Part shown: piece after piece, positions 10,030 to 20,542 of the stretch
How the letters are laid out: each line of letters opens with the position of its first letter
Position numbering within the stretch: the first letter of the stretch is position 1
From: Balaenoptera acutorostrata
Taxonomy: Eukaryota; Chordata; Mammalia; Artiodactyla; Balaenopteridae
NCBI RefSeq assembly: GCF_949987535.1
Contig: NC_080074.1
Coordinates: forward strand, 28,045,268-28,109,267
DNA: 64,000 bases
Direction: 5' to 3'
Notes under the pieces: model-generated
Told to the model about the DNA's origin: nothing
What the model saw: the letters and a program-made list of their open reading frames with translations, nothing else
Databases searched by the model: none
Program-made: the position numbers and the translations under genes

Positions 10030-10240
10030 TGCCAGTATTATAAAAATATCATACTTACTAATTTATGGTCATCCCCAAACCACCCTGTGAGATATACTTA
10101 GCTATTTCCACCATCCCTCTTTTCATAGGGGGAAATTAAGGAACAAAGATCAAATACCTTTCCTAAGATTATAACTTGCAAAGCTGGGATCTGAACGTAC
10201 ATCGTTCAGCTCCAGAATTTATTCTTTTAACCACCACACA
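10030..10240 (-). mobile_element. MIR SINE, antisense
   Basis: 'aaaccaccctgtgagatata', 'cataggggg' with 'aaattaaggaacaaagatc', 'gcaaagctgggatctgaac' and the final 'tttaaccaccacac' cover nearly the whole MIR in reverse, including the tRNA-like end. Confidence 0.82.
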
Positions 10241-10954
10241 CAGAGTTCACCAATAAGTGAAGAGGTGGAAGAAGCAACCTCTCTCCCTGGTGAAATGGGA
10301 AAGAGTCTGCTCAGACAATATATTACTCCGTTTCAAATTCCGTAGTTAGCCCCTGGTTCGCCTCATGGAACATATTGTTTCTTCTAACCATCACTTTTTA
10401 AAGTGCAGAAACTCCCAGGAGGAAACAGTGATTACCAAAAGCAACACTTGTATAAGAATAATTTGTTAGATCACTACGATAAGACCTCTAAAGAAATAGC
10501 CCCACCCCAAAAGGGAGGAGAGGGAGAGAGTCACTGGGAGGTGAATGGAGAGAGGGATCGTTTGGGGACACGGTGGGGCTGAGAGCGACCCGGGAGAGGA
10601 GGTCCCTGAAGGACTCACGTGCACCGCAGGGGGCCACCGGGTGCTGTGAAAGCCCTGCCTGGTGCCCAGAGCTCGGCACAGCACCTGGCACAGAGCAGGG
10701 GCTCAAAAGCTTTGTGGAGTGAGTGGAAGCCTGGATGGAAACAAAAGCCAAGCCGGGAGGCAGGCACGGGTACAGTGATTGGAGGTGAGAGGGCATCAAA
10801 CCCGCACCACACCTGCTTTATAGCTCTGCTCCAGGTGGGCTCGAGGAGAGCACACGACGAATCTGTCATCAGACAAGGGGGCTGTGTGCTAACCATTTAA
10901 CAGTGCTCCTGGCGTGTCTAGGATGCCTTGCCCTATCAAAGCAGCCCCAGTTCA

Positions 10955-11330
10955 ATCTTCTGGCCTAGACTTCCTTAGATAAAAAGTCCTCATTCCCCTT
11001 CACGGCAGGGTGCTTCAGGGTAGACCGAGGCCATCTAGGGACCAGAGCCAGCCTTCTCTGTGCTGCCGCCAAAGAGGGATCAGCCCCTTCTCGTCTCCGC
11101 CTCACCGGCAGGTGCCAACACCTAAGCCGTTTCACGCGCCTTTGGGGCAAAGAACTGCCGCAAACCAGAGCCAAGTTCGGAGCCTGAAAATTCCTCCGAA
11201 GGATGCGAGGAGAAGCCTGAGGGCGCGCTCATGCATTACATAAGCTGTGGGTTCGTGGAGCCCCGCTGGTGCATGGAGCCCTGGGCCTCTCGGAATTGCA
11301 CAACGCTTACGCAGAAGCACTTGTTAAGTG
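10955..11330. promoter_or_regulatory. CpG-retaining patch, possible regulatory element
   Basis: CpGs cluster in single-copy sequence ('ctcgtctccgcctcaccggc', 'gccgtttcacgcgcc', 'gggcgcgctcatgcatt'). There is no TATA box or splice signal that would define a promoter. Reading it as regulatory DNA is inference from base composition only. Confidence 0.25.
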
Positions 11331-11470
11331 TTGCAACATGACTCCACATCTTTATCAAAAATGTGAAACATCCACCCAGCACACACTTAGAAAACACTAA
11401 AGCTCTTCACCAGGTGGTTAAGGCTGCTTGATCCAGCTGACAGGAGAGGAGCAGCCCGGGCGGGAGTCGG

Positions 11471-11510
11471 CGGGGGGGTGGGGGGGGGGTGTGGTGTGGT
11501 GTGTGTGTGG
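11471..11510. repeat. G-run plus (GT)n low-complexity tract
   Basis: 'cgggggggtggggggggggt' is followed by imperfect GTGTGG repeats. It meets the G4 pattern and is probably length-variable. Confidence 0.85.
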
Positions 11511-11749
11511 TACTTACTGTAGCTCTTGGCCCAGGAAGCTGAACACGCAGTACCTTGTACCCCACTAGCCTTGGGCAGTGCAGGCTTCTGATAAAATGTA
11601 CTTTTTTGTGTGTTTGTTTTTCCTGGCAGTCTCATTTTGGGTTATAAATGGCTCATTATTTCCATCCCATAGATCCATTCTTGCCTCTGTTGTGTTCTCT
11701 TCTTGCTTCCGAAATAACTGAAAGGTTGGTAAAATCATCATTGGTGGTT

Positions 11750-12180
11750 TTAGAACTGCCTGTTCTGACCTTGAGCAGAGGCTGAATTTCCAAATTGCTC
11801 AATGCTGTCTACAGTTGCTCCAATGCGGGAGCGGTTGGCTGGAAAGGCCCCCCGAAGGCAGGGGATATCATTCTATTTACACTAAAGCACTTGGTGCCCG
11901 TCAGTGCCAGGAATCGGCGTGGACTTTCATTTGCTCCAGTCCTGCAACCTTTTTAGAGGACAATCGGGCAATCGTCAGAGGTTACAAAGTTGGTACAGCA
12001 TTCCCCCCAGATAGGTCATTTTCCCTGCAGGACAGCCTGGAGGCAAATTTTATTAAGTATCACATAGCTGACCCAAAGCATTATAAATAGCGAGAGAGCA
12101 TATGACAAACTCAGAATTGAATGTGGTTAAACCCCAGGCTGAATACGTGTAATGTGTTTACTGTCATCGGCACCTGCATG
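11750..12180. promoter_or_regulatory. candidate conserved non-coding element
   Basis: Repeat-free, with many intact CpGs in an otherwise AT-leaning context ('aatgcgggagcggttggc', 'caggaatcggcgtggac', 'gacaatcgggcaatcgtcag'). It is also rich in homeobox- and nuclear-receptor-like words. It carries a 91-codon open frame (11815-12090) without recognisable domains. Distal enhancer is my preferred reading, but there is no cross-species evidence. Confidence 0.28.
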
Positions 12181-12229
12181 GAGATGTTTGCCCAGCAACC
12201 ATCCAGGAAAGGTGTTGAACCATAGAAAT

Positions 12230-12282
12230 GGTTCAGTCTTAGAAAAATAATTTTTAGGTTCAGTCTTAGAAAAATAATTTTA
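12230..12282. repeat. 27-bp tandem duplication
   Basis: 'ggttcagtcttagaaaaata' plus the following T-rich bases occurs twice head to tail with a 27-bp period. Confidence 0.92.
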
Positions 12283-13001
12283 TCCCTACTTTTGAAAGCT
12301 TGCTGACTATACAGTTATCCCAGGGAAGGCACCTGCAGATAGGCTGAATGTGTTTTTTTATAGATAAAGACTGACCCTTATAAAACTCAAAAGTTCATCC
12401 AGGTAAGAGCCAGGGAAAAGGGATGGAAGCCTAGTTTATAGTGGGTAGGAACCGTAGGCAGTCATTATCAGGCAAAATGGACCCCAAAATGAGAATTTTT
12501 CAAGGGAAACCTGAGGAGAATTTTAATTCCCTGTTTTCCTCCATTGTTCCCTATCTTTATTTTAAGGAAGCAACACAGTATAAACCATGCTCTAATGGAT
12601 TGATCAGACCACAGATGATTGAGCTGTGAGAGGCCTCTGAGCTTTCCAAGGCCAGTTTCCTAAACAGGCTGCTTTGTCCAGTTCTGTCCCTACTGGCTGG
12701 AGCTGTTGACATTCCAGAAGATAATCTTGTATTCTTATAACGATGGAAGGAAGCTCTAGGAAGGCATAGTGTAAGACTGATGTACAATGAAATTTGTTGA
12801 ATGTTTCTACTCAGAGACAACAAATTTCCAAGGCCTCCCTGGTCTTTCCTGCAACTGCAGTTTCCAGTATCCCTCGTAAGGAAAGACTTCTGCATCATAG
12901 GATCAAAACTCCAAAACTATTTTGAAGGGTGGCAGCACTGTTAGGGTCTAACCCCTTTGAAGAAGATAGTAGCATCCTGAATATATCAATTCTTGTGTGT
13001 T

Positions 13002-13345
13002 AAAATCGGTATCTTGGGGCTTCCCTGGTGGCGCAGTGGTTGGGAATCTGCCTGCCAATGCAGGGAACACGGGTTCGAGCCCTGGTCTGGGAAGATCCCA
13101 CATGCCGCAGAGCAACTAGGCCCGTGAGCCACAATTACTGAGCCTGTGCGTCTGGAGCCTGTGCTCCGCAACAGGAGGGGCCGCGATAGTGTGAGGCCCG
13201 CGCACCGTGATGAAGAGTGGCCCCCGCTTGCCGCAACTGGAGAAAGCCCTCGCACAGAAACGAAGACCCAACACAGCCATAAATAAATAAATAAATTTAA
13301 AAAAAAAAGAAACATTTCTTTAAAAAAAAAAAAAATCGGTATCTT
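13002..13345 (+). mobile_element. CHR-type SINE, sense, short form, with 14-bp TSD
   Basis: The body 13016-13331 starts GGGGCTTCCCTGGTGGCGCAG and has the A- and B-box region (B box GGGTTCGAGCC near 13072). It lacks the central duplicated modules and ends in TAAA repeats and poly-A. The perfect 14-bp duplication AAAATCGGTATCTT lies at 13002-13015 and 13332-13345. The 109-codon minus-strand frame here is antisense SINE. Confidence 0.95.
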
Positions 13346-13539
13346 TACTTTGTATCTAGAACCGAGGCAAAAAGAGCCATAGCTGTTCAGAGGCCAGAGT
13401 GACCATGAGGGGCTGATGTAGTTAAGAAATGCTGCACGGAGGGTGTGGAGCCTGGATAAGGCCTTGTCCTTTTCCCAGGCTCACTCTGACTCCTGCAACG
13501 ACTGTTGGCTCTTTAGCCAATATTCTCATTTCTTCCTTA

Positions 13540-14045
13540 GTAAAACAACTCTGTGCCTGGCTGAAGTCTGCATTTCCCAGCCTCCCTTACAGTAGGGGTG
13601 GCTAATGAGACCTAAAGAGTTGTTGTTGGGAGGGCAGCATTGCCAGATAAGATGTTAGTTTCCCAGTTAAATTTGAATTTCAGGTAAACAATGTATAATT
13701 TTTAATGAGTATGTCCCATGTAATAGTATTTTCATTTACCAAATTGGCAACTCTATGGATGAGGCTTCTGGGAAACAAGCTCGAACACTCCTTTTGCCCT
13801 TTTCTCCCTTTCTCTTCTTTCCCCTTTCTTGGGATATGGATGGGATAACTGGGACTTCAGCAACCATCTTGGATCATATGGTTAAGGATGGCAGAAGACA
13901 GAGAGGGAAGTCTTGGGTCCCTAATGATTGAACACCTTCCAACTTGATGTGTAAGAATAAACCACTGACTTGCTTTAGCCACTAATAGTACCTCTGTTAT
14001 TTGCATCCAGTTGCTATTCCTAACTGATATAGTCATAAAAACAAG
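13540..14045 (+). mobile_element. LTR-like retroelement fragment (non-coding), interrupted
   Basis: 'tgcatttcccagcctccctt', 'tggctaatgagacctaaag', then (after the interruption) 'gaggcttctgggaaacaagc', 'cagcaaccatcttggatcat', 'aagaataaaccactgacttg' and 'attcctaactgatatag' follow a common mammalian solo-LTR-like repeat order. Family not assigned. It has no coding capacity. Confidence 0.55.
13637..13756. mobile_element. nested palindromic MITE-like insertion
   Basis: 'attgccagataag' at the left is the inverted relative of 'accaaattggcaac' at the right. Between them are 'cagttaaatttgaatttcag' and 'gtatgtcccatg', words of a known mammalian palindromic repeat. It interrupts the LTR-like element between 'gggagggcagc' and 'tctatggatgagg'. 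Confidence 0.55.
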
Positions 14046-15175
14046 TGCACTGTTAATTTTGGTGTTAAGTCTGTTTACCATGTGTCATCTTTGATAAACC
14101 ACTCCACTTTCACTTACTGTATTTTTTTAGGACCCCAAGAGGGATGGATGGTGCTCCTTATACCCTTTAAAATGACAGCCCTCAGCATGAGTTTCTACAT
14201 GGCATTATTGCCTATTTTGCAAATAGCATTTAGGTATTTTGAGTACTTGCTTCAGGTGATTAATAATAGTATTTCTAAAGCAGAAGAGTTCTTATCTCTG
14301 CACAAAGATTTGGTCGTCTGAAAACTCAAGTCCCATAAAATGATACTCTGAAACTCCAGAACCATTATTTCAAGACAGTAAAATCACTTTTGAGTTTTGA
14401 CCTGCTTTGAGAAAAAAAAAAAAAATTATATAGTTTAAGTCTTCATTGGCCCTTACATTGACAGCCTTTCTTCTATGTGGTAAAGATCAGCTGAGGATAG
14501 TCATGTGCACAGGTAAAGCTGATTTGCAAAGCTCCATCAGTAATTCAGGAATGATGTAAAACCTAACTCCTCCAGCCTTGTTAGCAAGTCGACTTCTTTG
14601 AATGTTCACTGTGAGGCATGCGGGGAAATGCAGAGGGTCATAGGATTGGCCTCTTTATGTATAAGACCAAGCTAAATAGCTTAGCTCGGCTGGGTATGCA
14701 GAGGAAAAGACGTTCCTGGGCTGTGAACTGTATAAATACCTGCCCTTCCTTTTACAGTGGAATCTTTCGAAGGTTAAGTAATAGTAAATAATCAACTAAG
14801 ATTTCTCAGATTGGCTGCGTTTACCTTTCTCTGAAAAAAAATTTTCCCCATGAAGACAAAGCAACTTTGGAGTGAGAGCAATATTTCCTTTTAGGCCTCC
14901 CTACTTCAGGCATTCAGGGAACAAGATCAGGCCTGGCCTGGTTGGCAGAGGCTGCCTGGGGCAGACAGCTAGACTTGCCATGTGGGTGAGGGGAGGTGAG
15001 TTAGAATTTAACAGAAGGGAGGGAAAGAAAACTCCCATGTCATGTTTTAAGTTTCTGCACTCGCCTTTCAGAGGTGAGCAGAGTCTTGTCCCTCATTCAT
15101 CATTGGGGGTAAATGATCAACTCCTGAAATCTGAGTTCTATATATATTTTGTAAGATATACATTGATGTATATAA
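14046..15175. other. unassigned DNA with a TATA-like box
   Basis: No named repeat or gene. At about 14729 'ctgtataaatacctgc' contains TATAAATA about 30 bp before 'cttttacagtgg'. A poly-A run at 14411-14424 has no element I can identify upstream. No initiator or open frame follows that would make this a supported promoter. Confidence 0.3.
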
Positions 15176-15179
15176 TTTT

Positions 15180-15180
15180 T

Positions 15181-15227
<47 letters not shown>

Positions 15228-15228
15228 C
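15180..15228. repeat. compound (TA)n(TG)n(TA)n microsatellite
   Basis: TA repeats, about ten TG units, then TA repeats again. It is symmetrical and likely cruciform- or Z-prone and polymorphic. Confidence 0.93.
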
Positions 15229-15534
15229 TCTCACACAAAGGAACAAGTAATACACAAATGGATTAAGACTGACCTAGAAGATCTGGCCTTGGTGTTTGGT
15301 GACAGGTCACGATGTCATGAGTATTAGCTCAGAAGAATTGACAGATGAGCCTATTTGTATACATCCATACTACAGATGCAAATAAAAGTTGCACTGATGT
15401 GAGCTGGGGAAAATTAAAAGCAAACCTGTTTATTAGTATTATCTACACAATGTTAAGGGGGAAAGAATTTATTTTTTTGGTTCAGAGCACATTGATTTCT
15501 ATTTTGTCCACAGTATACTGATTATATTTATATT

Positions 15535-15690
15535 GAATACCCATTCAGCAAGCATTCATTGAGTGCCTACTATGTGCCCGGCACAGTGCTAGGTGCTGGG
15601 AATGCACCCAGTAGTATAGTGCTGATAGCAGAAAGGATAATAATGCCTTTGAACTTCACAGGTAAGTTAGAATTTTACAAGGCCCCTCTA
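15535..15690 (+). mobile_element. L2 3' end
   Basis: 'agcattcattgagtgcctac', 'tatgtgcccggcacagtgct' and 'aggtgctgggaatgcac' match the L2 3' end closely. Confidence 0.82.
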
Positions 15691-16029
15691 TTCTCTTCCC
15701 CTAACAAGAGCACAGCCAGAGCCAGCCATCCACCTCGTACTGTGACCTCTTAAGATAATGACAATTGCTGTTTAAAACAAAAGTGCACAATGGGCATATT
15801 TGCAATTTTTTCCTTACTTTTAATAGCCTTATTAGAAGCCCTGTAGTAAAAAATTAAAAGACCAAAAATTAGAAGACCTTTTTATGTTAGAAATCTTTTC
15901 TCTGCTAGTGAATAATAACAACTTTGGTCAAGTTTTTAAATTTCTCTGGGACTAACTTTAAATATTTGTAAAATGAGATGGTAGAAAGTAGGACTAGGTT
16001 GAGTTAATGATTCAGTTTTAGGATAAGCA

Positions 16030-16220
16030 ATAAGAGTAGGTTACTAGCCTCTAACAAACTGTATGATCTCAGGGTAGTTACTCAAACCTCTTAAAGTCTC
16101 AAGTTTCCTTATCTGAGAAATGGGGATAATGTGCTATTGTTGTTAGGATGAAATGGATTAACAGGTAACACACCTGGTTCAATGTAAGGCATAGCAGAAA
16201 TCCACCTGTGAATGTAGCTA
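16030..16220 (+). mobile_element. MIR SINE
   Basis: 'actcaaacctcttaaagtct', 'caagtttccttatctgagaa' and 'atggggataatgtgc', then 'ggattaacaggtaac', follow the sense MIR core through its 3' half. Confidence 0.8.
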
Positions 16221-16264
16221 TTTTTATCCTACTAAAAAATTATTTGACTCTTGGTCTATTGTAG

Positions 16265-16316
16265 GTATGTATGTATGTATGTATGTATCTCTCTCTCTCT
16301 CTTTCTCTCTCTCTCT
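16265..16316. repeat. compound (GTAT)n(CT)n microsatellite
   Basis: Six GTAT units followed by about fourteen CT units with one interruption ('ctttct'). Confidence 0.93.
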
Positions 16317-16559
16317 GTATTTATCATCTATCATCACTGATATACTAGTAAGTGGTTAACTGAAGGATGTCAACATATTAGGGCACAAACGTGTAATGGA
16401 TTCTTTTTTTTTCCCAATCAGTACTTTCAACGATGTTGTATCTAATTCCTTTTTCTATCCTTCAACAAAATCTAGAGCAGACTGTAGAAATTTACAGCTT
16501 AAAAAGCTAGGTCCATATAGTTGGAATCTTATTCTGGTTCCCAGCTTCTCTCCTCCACC

Positions 16560-16935
16560 CTTTCCTAGGCTCGGGCTGCTCCAGTGCATTGGGCAGGGAG
16601 GAGGGAGAGAGGAAGGGACCAGCACCTCTTAGCTGCGCACCCACGCCTGTGGTTCTCTCACCACGGTGGGTACCGTGTCTCAGGCTACCCCTGCTGGCAC
16701 GTCGCTGCCCAAAGCTGGCAGCACACTGTGGGTCTTTGGAGGCCCTTTGGGGGTTCTGACTGTGTAGATCGGTGACCTGCAAGACCTGGCCCTGAATGGA
16801 CTTCCTCCACTCCTCAGCTCCCGCCCTGGCTGTTACCCTCCCAGACTCTTCCGCTACGGCGCTATCGTCGCTCCAGCGTCTAGCGAGTAGTCTCCACGCT
16901 CGGGCGTGATTTCGTTGGTATTTGAACTGTGTTGC
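16560..16935. promoter_or_regulatory. compact CpG cluster (orphan CpG-island-like)
   Basis: CpG is dense within 'ttccgctacggcgctatcgt', 'cgctccagcgtctagcgag' and 'cacgctcgggcgtgatttcg', embedded in sequence that otherwise shows the usual mammalian CpG loss. It is not SINE-derived: the nearest SINE starts at 17116. The minus strand is open for 164 codons (16507-17001) across it, but the peptide is arginine/alanine-rich and unrecognised, as expected of GC-rich chance frames. It could be an orphan CpG island, a lncRNA start, or the 5' end of a decayed retrocopy. Confidence 0.35.
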
Positions 16936-17115
16936 AAGAATGTAATTTTTGCCCTTTAGATGCTTAGAGCTCCCATGGGTATCTACTTCTGGCTGAGACA
17001 CAGTTAATTGAATAATGGCATGAGGGCTTACATTGTGGTCTTGATTTAATCCCAGTGATGTACTTGTCTTTCATTGGTTTGGATTCAAAGTCCTTTATTA
17101 AAAACAAGGGAGTTA

Positions 17116-17470
17116 GGACTTCCCTGGTAGCGCAGTGGTTAAGAATCCACCTGCCAATGCAGGGGACACGGGTTCGAGCCCTAGTCCGGGAAGATCCCAC
17201 ATGCCATGGAGCAACTAAGCCTGTGTGCCACAACTACTGAGCCTGAGCTCCAGAGGCTGCAAGCCACGGCTACTGAGCCCACATGCCACAGCTACTGAAG
17301 CCTGCGTGCCTAGAGCCCATGCTGTGCAACAAGAGAAGCCATGACAATGAGAAGAGCGCGCACTGCAACAAAGAATAGACCCCGCTCTCCGCAACTAGAG
17401 AAAGCCCGCACACAGCAACGAAGACCCAATACAGCCAAAAGAAAACAAAAAACAAAAAGAAACAAAACAG
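17116..17470 (+). mobile_element. CHR-type SINE, sense, long form
   Basis: It starts GGACTTCCCTGGTAGCGC, has the B box 'cgggttcgagccc', several 'ccac(a/g)(a/g)ctactgag' modules, then 'gcaactagagaaagcccgca' and an A-rich tail with AAAC units. Diverged at several CpGs. No clear TSD was found. Confidence 0.94.
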
Positions 17471-19100
17471 TGATCCCAAAGAGGCAGAGTAGGAAAAAAG
17501 GGATGCGACAGGGAAAGAGGGAAACCCAATACAAGGATGAGTTGTTGGTTTGACCACTACTGCAGACAACTCTGTTCTATCTCACTGGAACCTTCTGAGG
17601 AGCCTTATGAATTGTGTCTCAAAAATGCCTGCCTGGAAGACAAAAAAAAAGGAACTATGTATTCATTAGTTTCTGTCATCTATTGGTCAATGGTGGGCCC
17701 ATGGCATTATTGACCCTCTTACTTCTGGGTTGCAGTGTGGTAGTGCCAGTATTCCCCTTGGTGTATTGCACCTGGCATAAGAGAAGCCCTGGGATGGGAA
17801 GCAAGAGGTGTGTGATGGAGGCACACGTGAGACACTATCAGATTTACACCCATGGGAAGCTGGACAAAGACTCCATGGAACTCGATGCTGCAGCGGTGGG
17901 CTGTAGTAGGAGATGGGGCTGAGAGGATGTGAAGTGGTGTGTGACAGGTATCCAGTACACACACCATGAATGTCTTGGTAGTGTAGACCAGATTGGGAAA
18001 CAGTTTCCAGTAACATGCCTCTTCTTGTAGCAGAGATTTCAGCCTGAACCCAGGCCTTTTCTTTTGCTGGAGTTCATGTTCAGGCATGTTTGGCAAACTA
18101 GTAGGGCAGACCTGAGAGAGTCTATTTGTATGCATCAGTATGGAAGAGCCTAGAAAGAGACATTAAGAGATGGAGGGAATCAGATGGTATCCCATGACAA
18201 GGTCTGAACTCTATGGAAAAAGGGGCTCAGGCAGAAAGGGCAGGATCTGTTTTAAGAGGGATCCAATACCTTCATAGCCAGCAGTATAAACTCTGCAAAG
18301 GCCCTGGTGATAAACCAGTAGGGAAGCTGAGCATTATTCCCACTTCTGCATGGTTCCACAGGGAAGATCAAATGTTTATAATGCAATAAACATGGTTTGG
18401 GTGCTTCCAAGAATGCTTTTCCATGTGGCCCTGTATGTTTAGGGACTGAGAAAGTTTTTTAGAGATGTTAGTAGCTGTCATAACTGGGGATTGGCCAGTG
18501 GGTGTGGAACTCAGAGTCTGAACCAGCCTCCAGAGATAGCACAGGGTTGGTCCAACCAGTAGGCAATAAGAAGAAGGCTTGACAAGTGAGTAGAGAGCGG
18601 TATTTGGTTGCAGATAGCTCTAGTACAGGTGGCTATTCAACGAAAGAGTGGAGACCCAGTCATGGGAACGTGGTAAGAAGGTTACACCAGGGTTTTTCCA
18701 GGCCCAGAGGAAGTAGCACGCAGGGTGCTAATCTAAGATGCAACTCAGCAAGGCATGAAGAGGAATCAAATAGAATCCCAAATGAGCTGAATCCAGTCAC
18801 GAGAAATAATGAGCCTTGAGACTGACCGGCCCATGGCTCCATTTAGTTCATCTTCCTGGGGTTTGTCTGAATGCCCAGAGGGAAGTAAAGAGGCTGCTTA
18901 CTAGCTAAACAGGCAAGTGGGCAGCAGGGGCAGTGAGTCAAGCTGCTCTTCACGGTTGAATTATCGATAAGCTCTGTGTGTCTGAATCCACCAGGATTCA
19001 TGAAGCAGGGCCCAATTTGTGAAAGCCTGTTTGCAACAGGCCTTATAAAAGAAGACTTGTTTTCCCCTGTCTAGAATCCCTTCTCCTCTTCTTCTTCCAG
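17471..19100. other. 1.6 kb without recognised gene or repeat
   Basis: Several frames of 100-140 codons lie on both strands between 17610 and 18140, overlapping each other in shifted registers and sharing no known motif. I treat them as chance. The sequence could be the interior of an old retroelement I cannot name. Confidence 0.35.
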
Positions 19101-19775
19101 CAGAGCTACTTTTTTTCCTTTATAATTGGAAATACAGCACTGTATAAGTTTAAGGTGTACAGCATAATGATTTCACTTACATACATCATGAAATGATTAT
19201 CACCATAAGTTTAGTGAATTCCATCATCTCACATAAATACAAAATTGAAGAAATAGAAAAAACATTTTTTTGTACTGAGAACTCTTAGGATTGACTCTCT
19301 TAACAGCTTTCATATACAACATACAGCAGTGTCAATTACATTTATCATGTACATTACATCCCTAGCACATACTTATCTTTTAACTGGAAGTTTGTAAACT
19401 TTTGACTGCCTTCATCCAGTTCCCCCTTCCCCCATCCCACCTCTGGTAACCACAAGTCTCATCTCTCTTTCTGTGAGTTTCTTTGTTTGTTTGTTGTTGA
19501 AGTATAATTGACCTACAACACTATGCTAGTTGCTATTACACAGCATAGTGTTTTGATATTTCTATACCTTTCAAAATGATCACCATGATAAGTCTAGTTA
19601 TGATATATCACCATACAAAGGTATTACATAGTTATTGACTGTTTTCCCCACACTGTACATTTCATACCCATGAATCATTTATTTTGTAACTGGAAGTTTG
19701 TACCTCTTAATTTCCCCTGCTATTTCAATCCTCCCCCCAACCCCCTCCCTTCTGGCAACCGTTTGTTCTCGGTAT

Positions 19776-19973
19776 CTATAACTCTGTTTCTATTTTGTTA
19801 TGTTTGTTCATTTGTTTGTTTTTTAGATTCCACATACAGTATTTGTCTTTCTCTGTCTGACTTATTTCATTTAGCATAATACCCTCTGGGTCCATCCATG
19901 TTGTTGCAAATGGCAAGATTTCATTCTTTTTTATGGCTGAGTAGTATTCTATTCTGTGTGTGTATGTATACAT
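19776..19973 (-). pseudogene. L1 ORF2 C-terminal end, decayed
   Basis: The minus-strand frame contains RIEYYSAIKKNEILPFATTW, the conserved C-terminal end of mammalian L1 ORF2p (endonuclease/reverse transcriptase polyprotein). The fragment is cut off from the catalytic domains and carries lesions upstream, so it is inactive. Confidence 0.9.
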
Positions 19974-20154
19974 ATATATGTCACATCTTCTTTATCCATT
20001 CATCTATTGATGGACCCTTAGGTTGATTCCATATCTTGCCTATTGTAAATAATGCTGCAATGAACATAAGTATGCATATAACTTTTCAAATTAGTGTTTT
20101 CATTTTCTTTGGATAAATACCCAGGACTGGAATTGCTGGATCATATGGTAGTTC

Positions 20155-20542
20155 TAATTTTAATTTTTTCTTTTTAATAAATTTATTTTTTATTTTATTT
20201 TATTTTTGGCTGCATTGGGTCTTCGTTGCTGCATGTGGGCTTTCTCTAGTTGTGGCAATCGGGGGGCTACTCTTCGTTGTGGTGCACGGGCTTCTCATTG
20301 CAGTGGCTTCTCTTGTTGCAGAGCACGGGCTCTAGGCGCGCGGGCTTCAGTAGTTGCAGCACGCGGGCTCAGTAGTTGTGGCTCACGGGCTCTAGAGCGC
20401 AGGCTCAGTAGCTGTGGTGCATGGGCTTAGTTGCTCCACGGCATGTGGAATCTTCACGGACCAGGGCTCGAACCCGTGTCCCCTGCATTGGCAGGTGGAT
20501 TCTCAACCACTGCACCACCAGGGAAGCCCTAATTTTAATTTT
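20155..20542 (-). mobile_element. CHR-type SINE, antisense, long form, with 13-bp TSD, nested in L1
   Basis: The body is 20168-20529. Read on the minus strand it runs from GGCTTCCCTGGTGGTGC through the B box to 'CCAAAAATAAAA'. The 13-bp duplication TAATTTTAATTTT flanks it at 20155-20167 and 20530-20542. L1 sequence continues across the insertion ('catatggtagttc' on the left, 'gaggaatctccatactg' on the right). Confidence 0.96.

Larger units (their letters stand above)
10241..12980. other. 2.7-kb repeat-poor block with retained CpGs
   Basis: Apart from a short L2/MIR-like word run at 10668-10735 ('cagcacctggcacagagcag') and low-complexity DNA at 11471-11510, I recognise no repeat. CpG dinucleotides are frequent compared with the surrounding window. 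Two patches (10955-11330 and 11750-12180) are listed separately. A frame open for 91 codons at 11815-12090 does not resemble any family I know. Confidence 0.45.

Noticed and set aside
12986..13315. 109-codon minus-strand frame with a hydrophobic start
   Set aside because: Antisense SINE sequence; the hydrophobic start is the reversed TAAA tail.
14872..15327. 151-codon plus-strand frame
   Set aside because: Its central part is the translated TA/TG microsatellite and the flanks have no motif.
17055..17240. Possible tRNA because of a B-box-like GGTTCGAGCC
   Set aside because: This is the tRNA-derived head of the SINE. No cloverleaf or anticodon stem is maintained, and the same holds for the other copies.
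17719..18135. 138-codon minus-strand frame
   Set aside because: It overlaps other frames on both strands in the same interval, starts at an arbitrary ATG and has no known motif.
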